Origin: Hymenobacter rigui
GTDB lineage: Bacteria > Bacteroidota > Bacteroidia > Cytophagales > Hymenobacteraceae
Assembly: GCF_003944715.1 (NCBI RefSeq)
Contig: NZ_RWIT01000001.1
Coordinates: 889,837 to 953,836, forward strand
Direction of reading: 5' to 3'
DNA length: 64,000 nucleotides
In this document: positions 1-7,764 of the stretch, piece after piece
How the letters are laid out: each line of letters begins with the position of its first letter
Numbering within the stretch: position 1 is the first letter of the stretch
The notes under the pieces: generated by a model
The model's database searches: none
The model's input: only the letters and a program-made list of their open reading frames with translations
Told to the model about the DNA's origin: nothing
Position numbers and translations under genes: made by a program

Positions 1-209
1 GAAGCGGCTGAGAAGACGTGCTTAGTGCGGCTGGTCAGCAGCGTATCGGCTTGTGCATCAACAGGCGCGGGTCGGGCCGTATCCAGCGGTTCCGGCCGGT
101 CCGCCGCCGAGTCAGGCGCAGTGGCAGTGACGGTGGAGGCGGCGTTTTGCTCGGGCGAGGAACAGGCGGCGGCAACGAGCAGGAGCGGCAGGATTCGGGA
201 AAGGCGCAT
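1..209 (-). CDS. Putative lipoprotein, N-terminal part only
   Basis: Only the first 69 residues lie in the window; the frame stays open to base 1, so the gene continues beyond the left edge. The start is the ATG at 209. Residues 1-16 (MRLSRILPLLLVAAAC) are a short basic N-terminus and a hydrophobic core ending at Cys16, fitting a signal peptidase II lipoprotein, although position -3 is Ala rather than the preferred Leu. What follows is a Pro/Ala/Asp-rich low-complexity linker. No domain is visible, so no function is proposed. It is transcribed in the same direction as the UbiA gene to its right. Confidence 0.6.
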   Translation of the reverse strand, partial: MRLSRILPLLLVAAACSSPEQNAASTVTATAPDSAADRPEPLDTARPAPVDAQADTLLTSRTKHVFSAA

Positions 210-272
210 GTGGTATAGGAAGTAGGGTGAGGCTGGTTGTACGCAGCCGGCAGCTTCACTGTTGGGGCCCGG

Positions 273-1148
273 CTACCACACCAGCATCAGGAAAAATGCC
301 ACGCTCATGCACACCGACGACACCTGGTTCATGCGCATGGTGTGGTCGAAATCGGCAGCGGCGGGGTGCTGCCACACGGCCCGGGCCCAGGAAACAAACA
401 GCCCCACCACCGGGCCGGTAGCTACCAGAAACACCAGCACATGCCGCAGCTCCTGGCGCTGCACATACACGGCCGCCAGCAGCGCCGCGCCAGCCGCCAG
501 CGCCAGCCCGGCCCACACAAACGTACCCCGGATACCCAGCCGCAGGCTCAACGTCCGGTCGCCGCGTCGGGCATCTTCCTGGTGCTGGTACACTTGCGTA
601 AGGGGGTAGGAGCCACACAAAAACAGGCTGCTCACTAGGGCCAGCAGCAGATTGGTGGGTTCCAGTAGCTGCCCGGTCCCTGCCCCCTCGCCCACCTGGG
701 TCATCAGGAAGGTGTAAGCCCCCTGAAATACCACCACCACCGCGGTACTGATGAGCGGGTACTTTTTCAGCCGGATGCCCTCATAGCTGTAGGCTTTCGA
801 TACCAGAAGGTAACCGGCCACCAGCCCGGCAAACGGCAGGCTCAGCAGAGCTGCGCCCAGCACCGCCAGCACATCAAACAGCCACACCAGATGCAGCAAC
901 TCCGGCGAGACTTTGGGCGGGTGGCGCAGGCCCCCGATGCTGTCCTCGTCCCGGTCGTAGTAGCTGTTGTAGCCGTTGGAGGCCGGATAAGCCAGTAGAT
1001 GCAGCACCACGAACACGCCCGCCGCCCGCCATCCGCTGAATGGCTGCCGTAGGGCGCTCAGTCCAAACCAGAACACCGGCATCAGGTACACCGAAAACGG
1101 GATGCGCAGCAAGGGCAGCGCGCGGCGGTAAGCAGCAAAGGAGGGCAT
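273..1148 (-). CDS. UbiA-family prenyltransferase
   Basis: Polytopic membrane enzyme expected to transfer a prenyl chain to an acceptor such as a quinone precursor. The first Asp-rich motif is NSYYDRDED (NxxxDxxxD, about residues 61-69), in the loop after the first long hydrophobic segments. A second acidic region, EDARRGDRTL, lies after about two thirds of the protein; both are family hallmarks that bind Mg-diphosphate. I chose the Met at 1148 (MPSFAAYRRAL) because it starts just before the first membrane segment; an ATG at 1193 would add 15 residues. A methyltransferase gene lies just upstream on the same strand, so the two may act on one prenylated product. The substrate cannot be read from sequence. 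Confidence 0.85.
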   Translation of the reverse strand: MPSFAAYRRALPLLRIPFSVYLMPVFWFGLSALRQPFSGWRAAGVFVVLHLLAYPASNGYNSYYDRDEDSIGGLRHPPKVSPELLHLVWLFDVLAVLGAALLSLPFAGLVAGYLLVSKAYSYEGIRLKKYPLISTAVVVVFQGAYTFLMTQVGEGAGTGQLLEPTNLLLALVSSLFLCGSYPLTQVYQHQEDARRGDRTLSLRLGIRGTFVWAGLALAAGAALLAAVYVQRQELRHVLVFLVATGPVVGLFVSWARAVWQHPAAADFDHTMRMNQVSSVCMSVAFFLMLVW

Positions 1149-1221
1149 GAGGGGACAGAAGCTCGGAGAGGCGAAGTACATCGGCTGCCACATGAAAAGG
1201 CCGCCGCCTGCAAGCTACAGG

Positions 1222-2016
1222 TTATCCGGCAGTGCCAACGGGCGTGCCGATGAGGTATGTTACCTGCGGGCCCCAGCGGTGCTGTACTTTGCCGGCCTGC
1301 CACACAAACGCGCCGGCCGGATCGGCGCGGCGGGCCAGTTGCAGCAGCTGTTCCGGCGGGTACATGCGCAGAATACTCACGCACCCGTCCCAGATGGTGA
1401 ACAGCGGGATAAGAGGAATGACGTACGTGAAAAACAGCCGACTGAGGCTGAAGGGCCGGATGAAGGGTGTAATCAGCAACTGAGCCACGGGCAGCACCGT
1501 AACGGCCAGCACCAGCTCCAGCCAATGCTTACCGGCCCCCTCAAACACGCCAATGCCCGTTTGCTGCCGCACGGCATCGGCCAGCAAGGCTTCTGCCGCT
1601 GCCGGTGGGAAATGATGGAAGGCCGAGAAGACTACCCGAAACCCAGCCAGAGCGGAGGGTACGGCCGTAGCATCCACGGGCTGCAGCTCGGCCTCCAGCC
1701 CCGGCGTAGCGGCTTGCAGCTGCTGCCAGGCCGCCGGCTGCGGATACAGATCGGTGAGGCGCACCCGGGCGTTGGGTATTCCGGCCGCGCGTAGCTGCCG
1801 CAGCACGCCCGCTGTGCCGCCCCCGGCCCCGGCGCATAGCTCCAGAAGTTGAGTTTGCCCCGTCCGTTGGAGGGCAGCCTGCAGCAGTGGTACGATGGGC
1901 TGATACGTGCGCAGCGCCGAAATCATAAACCGCAGGTAGTCCATCATGCCCGCCCGGATAACCCGGGGAAACCAGGGCAGGTCTTCAAACTCAAACAACT
2001 GGAGGCGAAGCTTCAT
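1222..2016 (-). CDS. Class I SAM-dependent methyltransferase
   Basis: Soluble methyltransferase of about 264 residues. The SAM-binding motif I is ELCAGAGGGTAG, followed by the acidic end of strand 2 in VRLTDLYP. A hydrophobic stretch near the C-terminus (about residues 190-225) suggests membrane association. I placed the start at 2016 (MKLRLQLFEFED); a longer frame to 2142 would overlap the upstream gene and has a non-conserved-looking N-terminus. It is followed after a short gap by the UbiA prenyltransferase in the same direction, so methylation of a lipid or quinone is a reasonable but unproven guess. Confidence 0.75.
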   Translation of the reverse strand: MKLRLQLFEFEDLPWFPRVIRAGMMDYLRFMISALRTYQPIVPLLQAALQRTGQTQLLELCAGAGGGTAGVLRQLRAAGIPNARVRLTDLYPQPAAWQQLQAATPGLEAELQPVDATAVPSALAGFRVVFSAFHHFPPAAAEALLADAVRQQTGIGVFEGAGKHWLELVLAVTVLPVAQLLITPFIRPFSLSRLFFTYVIPLIPLFTIWDGCVSILRMYPPEQLLQLARRADPAGAFVWQAGKVQHRWGPQVTYLIGTPVGTAG

Positions 2017-2050
2017 CAAGGAAGTTCTTACGCGGAAAGCATACCGAAGA

Positions 2051-2485
2051 TTAGCCGCCGCACGAAGGGCGCACATACCATCCCGATAGTGCGGCTGCCA
2101 GTACCCAAGGTAACAAGTAGATAAGTACCCTAGCAGTATCATCAGGTGCGGCTGCCGCCCAAGTCAACAGTGCCGCTGCCAATAAGCTAACGGAGCCTGC
2201 ACTGATACTCAGCGCACATTGCCGTTGCCGGGACGAAAAGTCCGCAGTGCCTCGCAGTACCAAGCGAACCACGAACATGTAAGGTACCACTACGCAAAAT
2301 GTGATAATAAAGCAGGTTGCAGTTGCCCCTGCCCAGGCTTGCAGTACCGAAATTAACAGCTGCCAACCAGGGGGATGTAGTAGCAGTTGAAACAGCCCGA
2401 AAAGAAAACACCCACCCAGTACCGTTCCAACCCATTGTTTGACTGCTATATAAAATGCCTGGGAGGTAAGCTGATTAGGTTGCAT
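2051..2485 (-). CDS. Small four-helix membrane protein, unknown function
   Basis: About 144 residues from the start MQPNQLTSQAF. Four hydrophobic segments are visible (around residues 20-40, 48-75, 92-112 and 118-137), with a polar loop SSRQRQ between helices 2 and 3. I do not recognise a family. It sits between the methyltransferase and another protein of the same size and topology (2611-3033), which hints at a loosely related pair. A frame extending to 2545 would run through the 2515-2555 hairpin and is not preferred. Confidence 0.5.
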   Translation of the reverse strand: MQPNQLTSQAFYIAVKQWVGTVLGGCFLFGLFQLLLHPPGWQLLISVLQAWAGATATCFIITFCVVVPYMFVVRLVLRGTADFSSRQRQCALSISAGSVSLLAAALLTWAAAAPDDTARVLIYLLPWVLAAALSGWYVRPSCGG

Positions 2486-2514
2486 TGCGAAAAACCAAGT
2501 ATCGTAAGCGTGCG

Positions 2515-2555
2515 GTGTTCGGGTATGATAGTCAAAGACCATCATACCCGAACAC
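2515..2555. terminator. Hairpin between two membrane-protein genes
   Basis: Arms of 19 bp (gtgttcgggtatgatagtc and its complement, one mismatch) enclose a 3-base loop. It lies downstream of the minus-strand gene at 2611 and just upstream of the next minus-strand start at 2485. A weak transcription stop or a palindromic repeat are both possible; there is no long T tract. Confidence 0.5.
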
Positions 2556-2610
2556 TGCTCCTAAGCAAAGCTACATTTATCAGGATAGTACCTCTCAGAC
2601 CAGATAATGA

Positions 2611-3033
2611 TTACGCCACCACTGCCACCCGCCGGGCCGGGCCATACAGCCACAGTACGGCCAGCACGGCCGCTCCCCAATATGGCAGCGACATCGGCAG
2701 CAATCCGCCCAGCGAATCAATGGGAATCAGCAGCAGGAGCAGTTGGTTAGCCAGTAGGAAAAACAGCGTTACACCCGCCAAGGCCATCGTGCGGCGCGAC
2801 CAGTTGGCGCGGAAGCCGCTCATGAGCGTGAAAAAGGGAACCACCAGCGGTACTATGGCCAATGATACCAACGCGCTGAGCAGGCCCGCCATCAGGGCAA
2901 TGGAATAATCCGCCAGTCGGTCGGATGCGAAGTCCAGCAGCAGCCACAAGGTGCCGCCCAGGTTGCTGAGCAGCCACAGAATTAGCGTCCGGATAGTGGT
3001 AGAGTGACTGGTGGTAGCGTAGTGATGAAGCAT
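2611..3033 (-). CDS. Small membrane protein, unknown function
   Basis: A 140-residue protein with four predicted membrane helices: about residues 14-34, 42-70, 84-104 and 113-132. The loop GFRANWSRR between helices 2 and 3 is basic and probably cytoplasmic. No motif points to an activity. Size and topology resemble the product of 2051-2485, but the sequences are not obviously alike. GC content and codon use match the surroundings. Confidence 0.5.
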   Translation of the reverse strand: MLHHYATTSHSTTIRTLILWLLSNLGGTLWLLLDFASDRLADYSIALMAGLLSALVSLAIVPLVVPFFTLMSGFRANWSRRTMALAGVTLFFLLANQLLLLLIPIDSLGGLLPMSLPYWGAAVLAVLWLYGPARRVAVVA

Positions 3034-3153
3034 AACCGTAGCATGAGAGTAGTGAAATCAACGCGGCAGCGTCCCGGGCAACCTGCAAAGACCTACGAAC
3101 CCTGAAAATGGCTGGGTTTGCATTAAACCATATTTTTGTTGGGACAATTAGTG

Positions 3154-3363
3154 TCAGAATGAGACGGATATAGTCGCCACGGTAGCAGCTACTGCCGATA
3201 TCAGCCATGGTAAGCTCTGGCCAAAGAAAGCTATGCTTGAGCTTTGCCAGTGTTGTTCGGGCAGCATCCGAAAAGCCAGAGGGCTGGTGGCCAGGGTATA
3301 TAGCTCCCACAGCAGCCAGCAGAACATAGCGGAGCCTTCCAACACCAGAGCGGTACGGAGCAT
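3154..3363 (-). CDS. Short membrane protein or remnant of a frameshifted gene
   Basis: From MLRTALVLEG the frame encodes 69 residues with two hydrophobic segments. The same frame is open to about 3600, but that upstream part does not look like protein. A second frame (about 3440-3590) encodes a convincingly hydrophobic stretch (for example NLFKLFGVLFRFDTLMG) ending at a stop. The simplest reading is one four-helix membrane protein like its neighbours that has been split by a frameshift. A genuine small gene is the alternative. Confidence 0.3.
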   Translation of the reverse strand: MLRTALVLEGSAMFCWLLWELYTLATSPLAFRMLPEQHWQSSSIAFFGQSLPWLISAVAATVATISVSF

Positions 3364-3690
3364 CAGGGTTTTGTGGAGTGGGGCAGTAGTAAAGGCCGAG
3401 GCCTCAGCGGCCACCGTAGCAGGCCGCTCAGTAAGGCCGGTACTCACAGAAAGCCGATAGTGCCAAAAAGAGCCCAACAGCTGCCCATCAGCGTATCGAA
3501 TCGGAAAAGCACACCGAAAAGCTTGAACAGATTTCCCTGGTTGAGCTGGATGGCAAGCACCACACAGCCCATCCACACTAGCCCCAGCCCCCACCACCAC
3601 GACAGTTAGAAATACCTGCGCGTAAGTGGCTTAATAGAGTCGCGCAGAATAAACGAGCTGAGTTGTTGGAACTATGGGAGTATTGTGTTT

Positions 3691-3713
3691 GCTTTGTAAC
3701 GCAAAGTTCTTTA
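3691..3713 (+). promoter_or_regulatory. Likely operator, CTTTG-N5-CAAAGTTCTTT, copy 1
   Basis: The dyad CTTTG-taacg-CAAAG followed by TTCTTTA ends 7 bases before the ATG of the membrane protein at 3720. The same arrangement, CTTTG-N5-CAAAGTTCTTTTA, occurs at 4810-4833 before the DUF4173 gene. Both flank the small winged-helix regulator gene at 4492, so this is probably its binding site, giving autoregulation of the first unit. The link is inferred from position and identity of the two copies. Confidence 0.6.
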
Positions 3714-3719
3714 GATGAT

Positions 3720-4394
3720 ATGGCCAAGCCCGCCCTTGATCCGTTAGCTCAACTCACCGAAATCCGCTCCATCATGGAACGGTCGTCGCGTTTTATCTCG
3801 CTCAGCGGCCTTTCCGGGGTAGGGGCGGGGGTAGTGGCACTGGCTGGCGCGGGCGTGGGGCACTGGTACCTGCAGCAGCGCTACGCGGCCGAGGGCTATT
3901 CCTACGGCGGTTTTATGCGGCTGCTGCAAAGTACACCCGAGGAGCGGATGCTGGTGCTGCCGTTTTTGCTGCTGCTGGCCGTAGGCATTGTGGGCGCGGC
4001 GCTGGCCGTGGCTACATACTTCACGGTGCGGCGGGCCCGCCGGGCCAGGCAGCCGGTCTGGAGCGCCCTGGGGCGGCGGCTGGCTGTCAGCCTGGCTATT
4101 CCGCTGGTGGCGGGCGGGCTGTTCTGCCTGGCCCTGTTCGTGCAGGGGGCGGTGGGGCTGGTGGTGCCCGGTATGTTGCTGTTCTACGGCCTGGCCCTGC
4201 TCAACGGCAGCAAGTACACCCTCGACGAAATCCGGTGGCTGGGCCTGACCGAAATTCTGCTGGGTTTAGTGGCTATGTTGTTCCCTGGCTTCGGGCTGGC
4301 GTTCTTTGCACTCGGTTTCGGCCTGGGCCACATCGGCTACGGCTTGCTGATGTATAATCGGTATGAGCGTAATGAGTCAGGAGCCAGAAGTTAG
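3720..4394 (+). CDS. Multi-pass membrane protein, unknown function
   Basis: About 224 residues from MAKPALDPLAQL. The N-terminal 40 residues are soluble (LTEIRSIMERSSRF) and lead into helices at roughly 28-50, 85-110, 126-150, 150-168 and 176-208. Loops contain an Arg-rich stretch (RRARRARQPV). The start at 3720 is preferred to a frame from 3663 because the latter would translate the putative operator. This is the first gene of a unit with the HTH regulator at 4492. I recognise it only as a conserved hypothetical of this group of bacteria. Confidence 0.7.
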   Translation: MAKPALDPLAQLTEIRSIMERSSRFISLSGLSGVGAGVVALAGAGVGHWYLQQRYAAEGYSYGGFMRLLQSTPEERMLVLPFLLLLAVGIVGAALAVATYFTVRRARRARQPVWSALGRRLAVSLAIPLVAGGLFCLALFVQGAVGLVVPGMLLFYGLALLNGSKYTLDEIRWLGLTEILLGLVAMLFPGFGLAFFALGFGLGHIGYGLLMYNRYERNESGARS

Positions 4395-4490
4395 AGGCCA
4401 GGAGAGAAGTCATAGGTAATTCCTCCCAGCTTCTCTGTGGCTTCTGACTGCTAAGTTCCAACTACCAGCTCCTAATTTCCAGCTTCTTCT
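4374..4490. repeat. Low-complexity AGTTAGAGGCC/CCAGCTTCT-type intergenic repeat
   Basis: Short degenerate words of about 7-10 bases (cagaagttag, ccaggag, gcttctgact, agctcctaa, agcttctt) recur here. The first half is roughly complementary to the second, for example agtcaggagccagaag against cttctgact. A similar pattern occurs at 40021-40170 before the DivIVA-domain gene. It lies between the membrane protein and the regulator; function unknown. Confidence 0.35.
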
Positions 4491-4491
4491 C

Positions 4492-4785
4492 TTGAAACAC
4501 CTGATTCACACGCTTAATAAGGCTTTCGACAACCGGGTGCGGTTGGGCGTGATGGCCGTGCTGATGGCGAATGAGTCGGTGAGCTTTAATGAGCTGAAAG
4601 AGGCTCTGGACCTGACCGACGGCAACCTGGCCAGCCACGTGGCAGCCCTCGAAAAAGCTGGTTATGTGACCGTCAGTAAGCAGTTCATCGGCAAGAAGCC
4701 GAATACCACGTATGCGGCCTCCGTGGAGGGAAAATCGGCCTTTCAGGAGCATCTGTCGACCCTGGAAAAGCTGCTGCGGGGGTAG
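4492..4785 (+). CDS. Winged-helix transcriptional regulator
   Basis: A 97-residue one-domain DNA-binding protein of the HTH_34 type (ArsR/MarR-like winged helix). The pattern NKAFDNRVRLGVMAVL, then SFNELKEALDLTDGNLASHV as the helix-turn-helix and GYVTVSKQFIGKKPNTTY as the wing, is characteristic of short Bacteroidota regulators that sit beside DUF4173 membrane proteins. The start is TTG at 4492 (reads MKHLIHTLN); no ATG fits the conserved N-terminus. No metal or ligand-binding residues are evident. Two identical dyads before 3720 and 4848 are the probable targets, so it likely represses itself and the downstream membrane gene. Confidence 0.85.
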   Translation: MKHLIHTLNKAFDNRVRLGVMAVLMANESVSFNELKEALDLTDGNLASHVAALEKAGYVTVSKQFIGKKPNTTYAASVEGKSAFQEHLSTLEKLLRG

Positions 4786-4808
4786 CAGCTCTCTTTTTTT
4801 GTCTCTAA

Positions 4809-4833
4809 ACTTTGAAATACAAAGTTCTTTTAA
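4809..4833 (+). promoter_or_regulatory. Likely operator, CTTTG-N5-CAAAGTTCTTT, copy 2
   Basis: A 17-base palindrome actttgaaatacaaagt followed by tcttttaa, matching copy 1 at 3691-3713 in both dyad arms and the 3-prime flank TTCTTT. It lies 15-38 bases before the ATG at 4848, in the expected promoter/leader zone, directly after the regulator gene. Confidence 0.6.
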
Positions 4834-4847
4834 TTAACTCAAAAATC

Positions 4848-6473
4848 ATGGCTACACTGTCTGCCGCTGTGCCTGCTACCGGCCCGGCTCCATCCATACA
4901 CCGGGTACCGGTGGTGCTGACTGCCCTGCAAAAACTGCTGATTCCAGCCGGGGCCGTTCTGTTCGACGTGTTATTCTGGAACCAGGAAACCGGCCTGAAT
5001 CTGGCGCTATACACGGTGTTTGTGCTGGTAGCTACGGGGCTGGGTCAGCCCCGGCAGGCGGCCGTATGGCGCTCCGGCTATTTCTGGCTGATGGTGGCGG
5101 GCACGGTAATCAGTGCCGGTTGCGTGGTGTGGTACGGCTCCGGGGCCGCCCGGCTGGCCTGCGTGGCTTCCTTGCTGATGGTGCTGGGCTACGTAAATCA
5201 GCCCCACCTGAAGCTGGTGGCCTACGCCCTGCTGACGGCATTGGTGTCGGCCGTACGGGTGTTGCCACATCTGGTGCCCTCCTTGAGCTTACCGCAGGGC
5301 AGTGCCAACCGCTGGCCGCGCGTCCGGTTCTACGGCCGCCTGTTGCTGCTGCCGCTAGGGGTGTTGGGCGTGTTTCACGTGCTGTTCGTGTTGGCCAACC
5401 CGCATTACGAGGCCCTGACCGATACTTTGTTTCAGAAGCTGGGCGAATGGCTACTGGCGTTGTGGCCAGCCTTCTCAGTACCGCATCTGCTGTTCTTTCT
5501 GCTGGGGCTGGCGGTTACGGCCGGCGCGCTGGTCATTATTCCCCTGCACTTCTTTCTCGACCAAGAGTCGCGCTTCGGAGAGTTTGTGCGGCGGCAGCGC
5601 GACCGGGTAGCCTCGTTCGGGGTGCGCCGCCCCGATTTCCGAGTGCGGACCACTGGCCCGCTGGATCTGCGCAAGGAATACCTAGCGGCCCTGGCCGTGT
5701 TTGGACTGATAAATACGCTGCTGCTGGTCGTCAACGTCATTGATGTGCGCTGGATCTGGCTGGGTTTCACCCCGGAGCCCGGTTTCGACCTGACGCAGTT
5801 TGTGCACGAGGGTACCTACGTGCTCATCCTGAGTATTCTGCTGGCCATGGGCATTGTACTGTGGTTTTTCCGCCGCAACCTGAACTTCTACCAGCGTGGG
5901 TTGCCGACGCTGCGCTGGGGTGCCACCGTGTGGGTGCTGCAAAACGTGGTGCTGACGATATCCGTGGGACTGCGTAACTACTATTACATCCTCTATACCG
6001 GCCTTGCCTACAAGCGCATTGGAGTGTACGGCTTTCTGTTGCTCACCTTGTTTGGGCTGCTTACCGTGCTGCTCAAAATCTGGCAGCGGCGTTCCGCTTA
6101 CTCGCTGGTGCGGCTGAATGGGCTGGCCGCCTACGGACTGCTGCTAGTGCTGGCCTTGGGCAACTGGGAAATCTGGATTGCGCGCTACAACCTCAGCCCC
6201 CGCTTCCGCACCGTGGATCTGGGTTTCCTGCTGGAAATGCCCGAGCGGGTACTGCCCGAACTGGTGGCCCGGCAAAGCATGCTCGACGGGGCCACCCGCA
6301 TCATCATCAGCCCACCCGGCTCTTATACTGAAACTACGGCCACGCCTGAGCAGGCTAAAGCCGCCATCCAGAACCGCGTGGCGGCCTGGCAGCGCAATTA
6401 CCCGGAGTACCACAGCTGGCAAAGCTGGACCCACGCCGAATCGGCGGCTTATGAGGCACTGTCAGACCGTTAA
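4848..6473 (+). CDS. DUF4173-family integral membrane protein
   Basis: About 541 residues with some twelve hydrophobic segments. The conserved core is around residues 275-360 (EYLAALAVFGLINTLLLVVN, then WIWLGFTPEPGFDLTQFVHEGTY in two parts), recognised as the DUF4153/DUF4173 family; its biochemical role is not established. A C-terminal soluble part (from about residue 440) holds RYNLSPRFRTVDLGFLLEM. Start is ATG 4848; an upstream TTG at 4812 would overlap the operator and is rejected. The gene is regularly found with HTH_34 regulators, as here. Confidence 0.85.
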   Translation: MATLSAAVPATGPAPSIHRVPVVLTALQKLLIPAGAVLFDVLFWNQETGLNLALYTVFVLVATGLGQPRQAAVWRSGYFWLMVAGTVISAGCVVWYGSGAARLACVASLLMVLGYVNQPHLKLVAYALLTALVSAVRVLPHLVPSLSLPQGSANRWPRVRFYGRLLLLPLGVLGVFHVLFVLANPHYEALTDTLFQKLGEWLLALWPAFSVPHLLFFLLGLAVTAGALVIIPLHFFLDQESRFGEFVRRQRDRVASFGVRRPDFRVRTTGPLDLRKEYLAALAVFGLINTLLLVVNVIDVRWIWLGFTPEPGFDLTQFVHEGTYVLILSILLAMGIVLWFFRRNLNFYQRGLPTLRWGATVWVLQNVVLTISVGLRNYYYILYTGLAYKRIGVYGFLLLTLFGLLTVLLKIWQRRSAYSLVRLNGLAAYGLLLVLALGNWEIWIARYNLSPRFRTVDLGFLLEMPERVLPELVARQSMLDGATRIIISPPGSYTETTATPEQAKAAIQNRVAAWQRNYPEYHSWQSWTHAESAAYEALSDR

Positions 6474-6497
6474 TTCTCCCTGTGAATTTCTCTACCG

Positions 6498-6740
6498 ATG
6501 AATCTGCTGCAACTTGGATTTTCGCTGCTGGGCCTGCTCTGGTGCGCCGGCAGCGTGGCCGCCCTGGCCGCCTTACTCACCTGGCGGGAGCGGGCCGCCA
6601 CCTTCGTCGCCCGCACTCAGCGCCTGCTGATGGTAGTGTTACCCTGCGCCGCCCTGCTGCTCGGCTCCGTGCTCTGGACACTGCTGCACGTGATGTTGCT
6701 GTGGGGGCAAAATGAGCCACAACCTATTGCTATTCGCTAA
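6498..6740 (+). CDS. Small membrane protein, two helices
   Basis: An 80-residue protein with helices at about 5-27 and 42-69 and a basic loop TWRERAATFVARTQRL between them. It follows the DUF4173 gene after 24 bases and is separated from the next ATG by a single base, so translation is probably coupled. No family recognised. Confidence 0.55.
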   Translation: MNLLQLGFSLLGLLWCAGSVAALAALLTWRERAATFVARTQRLLMVVLPCAALLLGSVLWTLLHVMLLWGQNEPQPIAIR

Positions 6741-6741
6741 C

Positions 6742-7134
6742 ATGGAAGCTACTCCTGCATTCCTACAACCCCATTCCGCCGGCCGCAGCCTGGCGGTGCT
6801 GCTGGCCACCTGCGCTGTACTGTGGGTGTGGTGGCAAATTCCGAATTGGTACCGGCTGGGTGCGGCCGATGAAGCTACCCTGGCCCAACTGGTACATCTG
6901 TGGCAGCAAGCGTGGCTGTTGGCCCTGCTGGTAACGGCAGCCAACGCCGTGGTGCTGTACCGGGCCACCCTGCCGCTGGCGCTGCCCTCGTCGCCGGCCA
7001 GCCTGCTGGATACTCAGTCCTCTCTGGCGGGCGCGGTGTTCTGGCTATGCACATTCTTTCACCTGGCCAGTCTGCTGCTATTGTTGTTGGTGGGAGCCGG
7101 CCAATTGTCGCTGAACCCGTTATGGCCCTCCTGA
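6742..7134 (+). CDS. Small membrane protein, unknown function
   Basis: 130 residues from MEATPAFLQP. Hydrophobic segments lie at about 17-35, 57-77 and 96-122. The ATG comes one base after the previous stop (TAAcATG), and the 3-prime end overlaps the next gene by 13 bases, so the three small genes 6498-7496 look like one co-translated unit. A longer frame from 6712 would overlap the upstream gene and is not preferred. Function unknown. Confidence 0.55.
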   Translation: MEATPAFLQPHSAGRSLAVLLATCAVLWVWWQIPNWYRLGAADEATLAQLVHLWQQAWLLALLVTAANAVVLYRATLPLALPSSPASLLDTQSSLAGAVFWLCTFFHLASLLLLLLVGAGQLSLNPLWPS

Positions 7135-7496
7135 GCTGGCTGGACGCGTTGCCCGGACGGCTGTGGCAGTTCTGGCTGGATACGGTGCTGCCCGCCGTAC
7201 CCCGGGCAGCGTGGTGGATTGCCGGCAGCATGCTTTTCTGCATCCTGAACCTGGTGTTCGAAAAGGAAATCTGGCCGCACCACAAGCAAATTGGAAATGC
7301 GTTTTGCGTGGGCATATTGGGCGGTGTATTCAGTTTGCCATGGCTGGCCGCCCGCGCGGCTGCCCGGATATCGTGGGAGGTTACGGGGCTGTGGAAGCTG
7401 CTGTGGCAGTTCCTGACATGGGGACTGTATTTCCTGGCCGTACTCTCCGCAGTACTATTTATCGTTCTTGGATGTATTGCCATACGCAGCGCATAA
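7122..7496 (+). CDS. Small membrane protein, unknown function
   Basis: 124 residues starting MALLSWLDALPG. Hydrophobic segments lie at about 24-42, 60-76 and 90-120, with an amphipathic Trp-rich N-terminus. The start lies inside the end of the upstream gene (13-base overlap), a sign of translational coupling. The frame upstream of 7122 is only the shadow of the previous gene. A hairpin 43 bases after the stop closes the unit. I do not recognise a family. Confidence 0.55.
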   Translation: MALLSWLDALPGRLWQFWLDTVLPAVPRAAWWIAGSMLFCILNLVFEKEIWPHHKQIGNAFCVGILGGVFSLPWLAARAAARISWEVTGLWKLLWQFLTWGLYFLAVLSAVLFIVLGCIAIRSA

Positions 7497-7538
7497 CAAC
7501 GGCCTGGAGCTGTCATTTTATCACTACAAACCCATTCT

Positions 7539-7579
7539 TTCCTGCCGGAGGCATACCGGAGATTTGCCTTCGGCAGGAA
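7539..7579 (+). terminator. Hairpin closing the membrane-protein cluster
   Basis: Arms of 15 bp (ttcctgccggaggca and its complement, one mismatch) with an 11-base loop lie 43 bases after the stop of the last small membrane gene. There is no T tract, so it may act as an RNA 3-prime end or be a palindromic repeat. Confidence 0.45.
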
Positions 7580-7707
7580 GTATTCTGTCACCTGTAAGTA
7601 AGCAAGGTTTCTCCGCGTAGTACCATTCTGCCTTCTTCTGCGGCACTTCGATCAGCGGGTTGTGGGTTGTTCCGCAACGCCATAGCTTCCGGCCCGGCCG
7701 CAACTGG

Positions 7708-7715
7708 TATATTTG
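7708..7715 (+). promoter_or_regulatory. Bacteroidota -7 promoter element for PBP1A
   Basis: TATATTTG matches the TAnnTTTG consensus of the Bacteroidota housekeeping sigma factor. Transcription would start near 7722, about 43 bases before the ATG at 7765. This also argues against starting translation at 7660. Confidence 0.55.
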
Positions 7716-7764
7716 CGGCTCCCAAGTCGGCCCTGCTGGCCTGGTTCGCCTCACTGCGCTCTGC

